Under the pieces are notes generated by a model. It saw only the letters and a program-made list of their open reading frames with translations, made no database searches and was not told the DNA's origin. This document shows, in pieces, positions 7,278 through 11,581 of a stretch of DNA of 11,581 nucleotides; the stretch's first letter is position 1; each line of letters opens with the position of its first letter. Origin of the DNA: Bacteroidales bacterium UBA4345 (GTDB taxonomy: Bacteria > Bacteroidota > Bacteroidia > Bacteroidales > Paludibacteraceae); contig DGTD01000098.1 of assembly GCA_002396385.1 (NCBI GenBank), positions 1-11,581 on the forward strand, given 5' to 3'. Both the position numbers and the translations under genes were made by a program.

Positions 7278-8714
7278 TTATTCTTCCATTGGCTCCGCAT
7301 CATCACTAAGTCCAACAAACTCTACATTCTCAGTTTGTAATTGTTCTGTAATTAGAAATTGGTTAATAAAGACCTTTTTCGGGGAGTCGCTTAAGAAACA
7401 GTCATTTCCCTCTATACTTTCAACCGACAAGGGAATATCGATGCGCTTTAGGTTGTCGCAGTATGCAAACGCTTCGTCATGTATAATTTTCAAACCGTCT
7501 GGCAAGACAAGACTCGATATTCTAGCATCACGAAACGCACTTTCACCTATAACTTTCACCTGTTTGGGAACCTTATATCTACCCCGTTTGCTCAAAGCAG
7601 GATAAGCAATCAACTTGGTTGTATCGGCAGAAAACAGCACGCCGTCAACAACACAATAACCGGCTTGAGCCGGATTACAGTTTCCACCTTTTCGGATAAC
7701 AAATTCACCGACATGTGTCGTTATCTTCTTTATCTCTTCGATGTTGTCATTAAGTACCAGTTTGTCAATTCCCTCTGACGTTCCTATGTCTCCTACCTTT
7801 TTCACACTACTAGGAATTACAAGTTCATCAAAATGACGATTAGGTAAACTATAGAGAATTTCTTTGTCCCTACTGAAAAGAATTCCATTTTCACTGCAAT
7901 ATATCGGATTCTCAGCATCAACATCCACATACGGACTATTGAAACATTCTGATATATTTTTTTGCGTTAAACACTTGGGAATATATACATGTTTCGCATA
8001 ATAAAGAGCTCGTTCTCCTAATTTTTCCAGTTTTGAGTTTTTAGGAATTTCAACATCTTCGATAGAATTATAACAAATAATTCCATCGCGCGTAAGGTAG
8101 CATCCAAAAGCATCGTCTCCCAATTCTTTTACTGTGGATGGCAGTTTTACATGTTTTAGTTTGTGACAACCAGAAAATGCTCCACCTCCGATAATTTCCA
8201 AGCCTTCTGACAACTCAATTTCCTCGATGTTCGAAAATTGAAATGCAAAACCATCTATTTTTTTAGTAGATGCAGGCACTTTATAGCTTTTTATTCTGTT
8301 TGGAGCCAGTATCAGCAAAGATGTGTCAGCAGAAAACAGCACACCATTTACAGAGGAATATCTAGGGTTTCCTGGTTCCACTGCAAACGAATCTATATCA
8401 AGTCCGTATTCCAAATCACAAAAGCTAAAGAAATCGGCATCAGTTTCCTTTGGTATAATAATTACATAAGAAGCTTCGTAACTTTTACCGTTTATTTCAA
8501 CGAAATTATTAAGCCATACACCAGGTTTTAGCACTTTTCGCAAAAGGACTTTTTCATCTATAAATCTGACGATACTGTCGTTTTGAAGCTTTTCGTTATC
8601 GATTTGTGTCGGAGTTTTTGAGGTGTTGTCAGTATTTCCACTAGAACAACAAATAAATATGTTGCAAACAAATAGAGAAACTCATAAAAAACTACAAACC
8701 TGTTTTATTTTCAT
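7278..8714 (-). CDS. BspA-like leucine-rich-repeat lipoprotein, reading frame broken by TGA at codon 11
   Basis: LRR_5/BspA-type repeat protein, a family of surface or lipid-anchored adhesin-like proteins in Bacteroidetes. Repeats are visible as IEEIELSEGLEIIGGGAFSG, LKHVKLPSTVKELGDDAFG and LKRIDIPLSVESIEG, with the interspersed phrases NGVLFSADTSLLILAPNR, NGILFSRDKEILYSLPNR and DGVLFSADTTKLIAYP. An uninterrupted frame from a TTG at 8543 gives 421 residues but starts inside the mature protein. Reading the same frame upstream gives an ATG at 8714 and a leader MKIKQVCSFL, then TGA (8684-8682), then VSLFVCNIFICCSSGNT, which is a lipoprotein signal peptide ending in a Cys lipobox. The natural gene is therefore 478 codons plus stop, with a nonsense codon inside the signal peptide (TGG to TGA would explain it). 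As written, a functional exported product is unlikely without readthrough, so it may be a recent pseudogene. Sequencing error remains possible. Confidence 0.8.
8682..8684 (-). other. In-frame TGA inside the lipoprotein signal peptide
   Basis: Codon 11 of the LRR lipoprotein frame counted from the ATG at 8714. Codons on both sides encode the halves of one signal peptide in the same frame, so this is a substitution-type interruption and not a frameshift. No in-frame ATG, GTG or TTG exists between the TGA and the TTG at 8543, so restarting translation would lose the lipobox. Confidence 0.85.
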
Positions 8715-9017
8715 AAATTACGCGTTATTTTACTAACATACTATAAAACTGAAAAATACCAAGACTTTTCATATATCAACAACAAAGGTGCATAAAAAGA
8801 GCAACTTTACAAAGAAGAAACAACAAAAACCTAGTAATGGCACATAAAAAAGTGAACGGTTACGCAGGTTGGGGTGGATGGATATTATCTATTTGTCAAC
8901 ATTATTTCAAAGACCACATTTTTTCTTATGAAAAACATGTACATCAACCAGATTTCTATACAACAACCTAAATTATTTATTACCATATCTTCTTAATTTT
9001 TCTGATATAGCAAGGTT
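8715..9017. other. Intergenic region between orphan Rhs tip and LRR gene, with two weak small ORFs
   Basis: 303 bases without a gene I can support. It must hold the promoter of the LRR gene near 8715-8760, but no exact -33/-7 pair is seen. Two small ORFs are present. On the minus strand, 8986-8885 encodes 33 residues, mostly hydrophobic, starting 31 bases after the orphan Rhs stop; this is where an immunity gene would be expected, but it is far too short to be convincing. On the plus strand, 8837-8971 encodes 44 residues (MAHKKVNGYAGWGGW...). Neither resembles a family I know. Confidence 0.4.
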
Positions 9018-9641
9018 CTAACTTGATGAAGTCTGGTCTTTTATGTAGTTTACGCCTCCATCAAAATCAAGAAGGTCGGTACTACTAGTATTATACATAT
9101 CTATTCTGCATGTATAGTCTCTCGTTAATGAATTGTTCTGAAGTCGCGCATTATCACAACATTTTGGCATTGTACCATATGGAATAAATTTTTTGTTTTC
9201 CAACACATTATTTACTGTATAAAAAAGATCTTCTCTTTCAGAACCTCGAGCTACAATTTCGGAATACAAGTTGTTGTTTTGATTAAATCCAATACTTTTC
9301 AATGTCTCATAGTCTTCGCCAACTATTTGTATAACTCTGTTTACATTGTCATCTACATATTGGTGCTCGTTTGTTTCTGCATTAATTATATCTCTTCTCC
9401 CATACGGGTCCACCAACTTCACCGGATTGTTGAGGCAATAATTATAAGGCGTCTTATCTGGGTCATTCTCCCACATCGGGTCCACACTCAGCCACCTAGC
9501 TACCGCAGGGTCCAAATACCTCGCCCCATAATAATACAACCCTGTCTCCTCATCCAGTTCCTTGGCATTGAAGAGGTAAGGTGAAGCCCAACTGCCATTG
9601 CGCTCTTCCACAAACACTTCACCGTACGGAATGTACACCAC
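9018..9641 (-). CDS. Orphan Rhs tip: partial Rhs core with an alternative C-terminal (toxin) domain
   Basis: A displaced Rhs fragment. Residues 1-82 from the GTG at 9641 are the end of the RHS-repeat-associated core (YIPYGEVFVEERNG, YLFNAKELDEETGLYYYG, ARYLDPAVARWLSVDP, NPVKLVDPYGR). Core homology to the upstream Rhs gene begins at base 9665, 24 bases before this GTG, and stops abruptly there. There is no normal gene start, so this is probably a silent cassette and not an independently translated gene. After the core motif DPYGR comes a unique domain of about 124 residues (84-207) with one Cys pair (161-162) and a further Cys at 178; I cannot assign it to a toxin family. It ends in a TAG followed in frame by 14 more sense codons before TAA, so the original C-terminus may have been longer. 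No convincing immunity gene follows. Orphan tips of this kind serve as donors for replacing the main gene's C-terminus. Confidence 0.75.
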   Translation of the reverse strand: MVYIPYGEVFVEERNGSWASPYLFNAKELDEETGLYYYGARYLDPAVARWLSVDPMWENDPDKTPYNYCLNNPVKLVDPYGRRDIINAETNEHQYVDDNVNRVIQIVGEDYETLKSIGFNQNNNLYSEIVARGSEREDLFYTVNNVLENKKFIPYGTMPKCCDNARLQNNSLTRDYTCRIDMYNTSSTDLLDFDGGVNYIKDQTSSS

Positions 9642-9665
9642 ATTCTGGGTAATGTGTCCGTCAAG
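9409..9665 (-). repeat. Rhs core direct repeat, orphan copy
   Basis: 257 bases aligned without gaps to 11144-11400 at an offset of 1735. Bases 9409-9497, next to the toxin junction, are identical to the other copy over 89 positions. The remaining 168 bases differ at about 25 positions by hand count, mostly at silent codon positions. Confidence 0.92.
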
Positions 9666-9703
9666 ATTTTTTCGACTGGTTAGTCTCCCTATAGTATGCT
9701 TAG

Positions 9704-9865
9704 TTGAAAGAGACGGGGTTGAAAGAGGGTGAGGCTATCGGCTTGGAGAAGGGTGTTCAAAAAGAAAAAAAAGACAACGCCCGCAAGATGAAAGAATGCG
9801 GTGTTGATACCAACATCATCTCCATCGTTACCGGACTTTCCGCCGATGAAATTGAAAAGCTCTGA
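9704..9865 (+). pseudogene. C-terminal remnant of an Rpn/PDDEXK-family transposase-like (recombination-promoting nuclease) gene
   Basis: A + strand frame of 53 codons directly after two in-frame stops (9692-9694, 9701-9703) and closed by TGA at 9863-9865. The translation starts LKETGLKEGEAIGLEKG, continues with RKMKECGVDTNIISIVTG and ends LSADEIEKL. The Gly/Glu/Lys-rich KEGxxxGLEKG stretch followed by 'cys/leu-G-x-d-x-x-I-x-x-x-TGLS-x-x-EIEKL' is the characteristic C-terminus of PDDEXK_2/Rpn-type transposase-like proteins common in Bacteroidales. Those proteins are normally about 280-320 residues long, so the catalytic nuclease part is gone. It lies between the immunity gene and the orphan Rhs tip, antisense to both, and begins within 40 bases of where Rhs core homology ends. 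It marks a rearrangement junction. The family call is from memory of the motif. Confidence 0.72.
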
Positions 9866-9986
9866 TGAAATACTTTAATGACTTAGGATGCTAGATTCAG
9901 CGCTTTCATTTTGATATTCCCAAAGGGCATTATGAATAAAAAAAAAGATATTCAAATTATGTCTAAATTTCGATGCTTTAGTAAAT
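9866..9986. other. Spacer between transposase-like remnant and immunity gene
   Basis: 121 AT-rich bases. An ATG at 9865 overlaps the remnant's stop (TGATG) but runs into TAG after nine codons. The minus strand has a run of T after the immunity gene stop (within 9940-9948 read in reverse), preceded by only a weak AT hairpin, so a terminator for the immunity gene is possible but not demonstrable. Confidence 0.35.
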
Positions 9987-10595
9987 CTACAAAGTTTTTC
10001 TTATTGTAAAGTATTCTTGTATATTTAAACCCATTTTATCAAATTCAATACCATAGTTTGATAAATACTCTTTTAGTATGTCAAGATTAAGTCTGTCTTT
10101 AATATACTTCTTTTGATAATACCGAAGATTCTCAAAACTTGCAGGTTCTCCCTTTTCATAAAAAGTCCATTTAGGCTCTTTATAAGCTAAAACGCACCTT
10201 TCAGTGTCTAAATCCCCATGCTTTATGTAGTTGAAACTATTTGTTGGATAAATATATTTAGTGTCGTTAGAAGTCATTCTGCACATTAGATAATCACAAC
10301 AAATTTTTTTGCTTAACCAATTACATAAAGTATATCTACCGTCGGCAGAGTTGGATACAAAAAAAGTAAAGTCATTATAATTGGTATCTTTCCAAAAAGT
10401 GAACACTTCATCTTTACAGCCACTTACTGATGGATTGTAATAATTTGCAATAGAAAAAGCTTCACTTATGAAGACAGCTTTACCCGAAACAAAGTTTTCA
10501 TGGTACAGATCTACAATCCTTTTTTTTATATCTTGAAACTGTAGAGCTTTTGTTTTAAAAACTGAGAATACAAAATATTCAAAATTACCAGTCAT
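9987..10595 (-). CDS. Putative Rhs immunity protein (family not recognised)
   Basis: The protein has 202 residues, with no signal peptide or membrane segment, so it is probably cytoplasmic. Its ATG begins 1 base after the stop of the Rhs gene upstream on the same strand, suggesting translational coupling. Such coupling, together with position directly behind a variable Rhs C-terminus and the low GC of both, is the standard layout of a toxin with its cognate immunity gene. The sequence is rich in aromatic residues (for example MTGNFEYFVFSVFKTKALQ and YYNPSVSGCKDEVFTFWKD) and has scattered Cys residues; I do not recognise a domain. The immunity role is inferred from context only. If correct, it should bind and neutralise the C-terminal domain of the gene before it, protecting the producer and siblings. 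Confidence 0.65.
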   Translation of the reverse strand: MTGNFEYFVFSVFKTKALQFQDIKKRIVDLYHENFVSGKAVFISEAFSIANYYNPSVSGCKDEVFTFWKDTNYNDFTFFVSNSADGRYTLCNWLSKKICCDYLMCRMTSNDTKYIYPTNSFNYIKHGDLDTERCVLAYKEPKWTFYEKGEPASFENLRYYQKKYIKDRLNLDILKEYLSNYGIEFDKMGLNIQEYFTIRKTL

Positions 10596-10596
10596 C

Positions 10597-11581
10597 TTAT
10601 TTTAATAAATAAAATTCATTAATAGCATCAGGGTCATTTTTGGGAATTTGTTGTTGATGATGTCTCATTTGTTTTGGATTATTATCATGCTCAACATTAT
10701 GGTGTTTTCCTCTTTTGTCGTATTGAATATCAGGACGGTTATCACCGACTTTGTTTCCATCTTTATCTACTTGAGTTTGATTTTTTCTTATATTAGAAAC
10801 TTCTGGGTCTTCTTTCAGTTCTTTAATGTGTTTGTCTATAGCGTCGTTATGTTTGTCTCCTCCATGCTTCTTTGCATTTCCTTCGTTAGGTGCTATCTTT
10901 TTTTTGACGTCTTTAGGCTTTGATTGTGAAGTCGATTTAGAGCCTGAAGATTGTCCAGATTTAGCTGATTGATTATTTTGATTTTTGCCTCGACTTTCGT
11001 GATAATGTGAGTTGTCGTTATTATTTTTATCTTCATTCCGCTTGGTGAGATAATTCTTGTAGGCAACAATCAAAGAACCAGCGATAAGGAATTCAAACGC
11101 TTTTTCTAGAACAGGAGCAAACCATACAAGTCTTCCATCCGGATCCACCAACTTCACCGGATTGTTGAGGCAATAATTATAAGGCGTCTTATCTGGGTCA
11201 TTCTCCCACATCGGGTCCACACTCAGCCACCTTGCTCCCGCAGGGTCAAGGTAGCGTGCTCCATAGTAGTACAGCCCCGTCTCCTCGTCGAGTTCCTTGG
11301 CGTTGAAGAGGTATGGAGATGCCCAACTGCCATTGCGCTCTTCCACAAACACCTCGCCATACGGAATGTACACCACGTTCTGGGTAATGCGGCCGTCAAG
11401 GTCGGTCACCATGGCAGTGCTGCCGAGGTGGTCGGGATGGTAGAAGTAAAGGGCTGGCGCAGAGTCGGTTGCTGACTGGGGGCCCAAACTTTCAGCCAGT
11501 TGGAAATCGCCGCCGTCGCAACAGAACGACTTGTTGTCCACATAGTCGTCAACCAAACGCACGTTGCACTCCCAGCCAAGG
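10597..11581 (-). CDS. Rhs-family polymorphic toxin, C-terminal part (5' end outside window)
   Basis: The frame is open to the window edge; the GTG at 11562 is internal, since LGWECN precedes it in frame. Numbering from that GTG, residues 39-143 are the end of the Rhs shell: YFYHPDHLGST (39-49), YLFNAKELDEETGLYYYG (84-101), ARYLDPAGARWLSVDP (102-117) and the junction motif VDPDGR (139-144). The variable C-terminus (145-321) has a hydrophobic segment AFEFLIAGSLIVAY (155-168), possibly membrane-spanning. A low-complexity N/K/S/Q linker follows (about 175-222). The final, probably catalytic domain holds NRPDIQYDKRGKHHNVEHD (275-293) and RHHQQQ (300-305). The RPD-x11-VEHD spacing resembles a PD-(D/E)xK-like nuclease, but this is a guess. 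GC drops sharply after the junction, as expected for a swapped tip. The gene is followed at 1 base by the putative immunity gene. Role: interbacterial competition toxin, delivery system not visible. Confidence 0.85.
   Translation of the reverse strand, partial: LGWECNVRLVDDYVDNKSFCCDGGDFQLAESLGPQSATDSAPALYFYHPDHLGSTAMVTDLDGRITQNVVYIPYGEVFVEERNGSWASPYLFNAKELDEETGLYYYGARYLDPAGARWLSVDPMWENDPDKTPYNYCLNNPVKLVDPDGRLVWFAPVLEKAFEFLIAGSLIVAYKNYLTKRNEDKNNNDNSHYHESRGKNQNNQSAKSGQSSGSKSTSQSKPKDVKKKIAPNEGNAKKHGGDKHNDAIDKHIKELKEDPEVSNIRKNQTQVDKDGNKVGDNRPDIQYDKRGKHHNVEHDNNPKQMRHHQQQIPKNDPDAINEFYLLK
11144..11400 (-). repeat. Rhs core direct repeat, main-gene copy
   Basis: Counterpart of 9409-9665. The identical 89-bp block is 11144-11232 and ends three codons inside the core, counted from the DPDGR toxin junction. 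To its left in + coordinates the two sequences diverge completely into unrelated C-terminal domains. To the right, past 11400, only this copy continues as core. Confidence 0.92.

Noticed and set aside
8544..8714. Frameshift as the explanation for the missing LRR protein start
   Set aside because: The leader from ATG 8714 and the body are in the same frame; only a TGA separates them, so a substitution is sufficient. The ATG at 8687-8685 region in another frame leads to an early stop.
10648..10923. + strand ORF of 91 codons with hydrophobic composition
   Set aside because: It is the reverse reading of the Lys/Asn/Asp/His-rich linker and toxin domain of the Rhs gene, which produces artificial hydrophobic residues.
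9400..11410. Insertion sequence or CRISPR-like interpretation of the repeated 257-bp segment
   Set aside because: There are only two copies, they encode the Rhs core in frame, and there are no terminal inverted repeats, target duplications or regularly spaced units.

Overview
The window looks like a chromosomal stretch of a Bacteroidales bacterium (Prevotella/Bacteroides type). The reasons are the moderate GC with AT-rich spacers, weak Shine-Dalgarno signals, a BspA-like leucine-rich-repeat protein, secreted proteins of the 'Fibrobacter succinogenes major paralogous domain' (FISUMP) type, a small protein with a type IX-secretion-like C-terminal domain, and a Bacteroidetes-style Rhs core. This is inferred from the content; no rRNA or other taxonomic marker is present.

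Region 1 (1-4028, + strand) is a compact metabolic operon: the 3' part of iorB (indolepyruvate:ferredoxin oxidoreductase beta), paaK (arylacetate-CoA ligase), a Nit2/omega-amidase-like nitrilase and a class I/II PLP aminotransferase, closed by a perfect 15-bp hairpin terminator. Read together, they could turn arylacetates into aryl-pyruvates by reductive carboxylation and then into aromatic amino acids. The omega-amidase would remove the 2-oxo-acid amide left when glutamine is the amino donor.

Region 2 (4080-6923, - strand) is a three-gene cluster of exported proteins: a 152-residue protein with a sorting-domain-like tail, a large protein with two FISUMP domains around one InlB-type repeat, and a single-FISUMP protein. 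All three share a similar short module just after the signal peptide.

Region 3 (7278-8714, - strand) holds a BspA-like LRR lipoprotein gene. Its lipoprotein signal peptide is in frame with the body but is cut by a TGA at codon 11.

Region 4 (about 8973-11581, - strand) is a polymorphic-toxin locus. In transcription order it holds the 3' end of an Rhs gene with a variable C-terminal domain, a putative immunity gene 1 nt downstream, a + strand remnant of an Rpn/PDDEXK-type transposase-like gene, and an orphan Rhs tip with a different C-terminal domain. The two core copies share a perfect 89-bp block right at the toxin junction, while the rest of the repeat is only about 85% identical. This fits toxin-tip replacement by recombination. 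Neither C-terminal domain nor the immunity protein could be assigned to a family with certainty.
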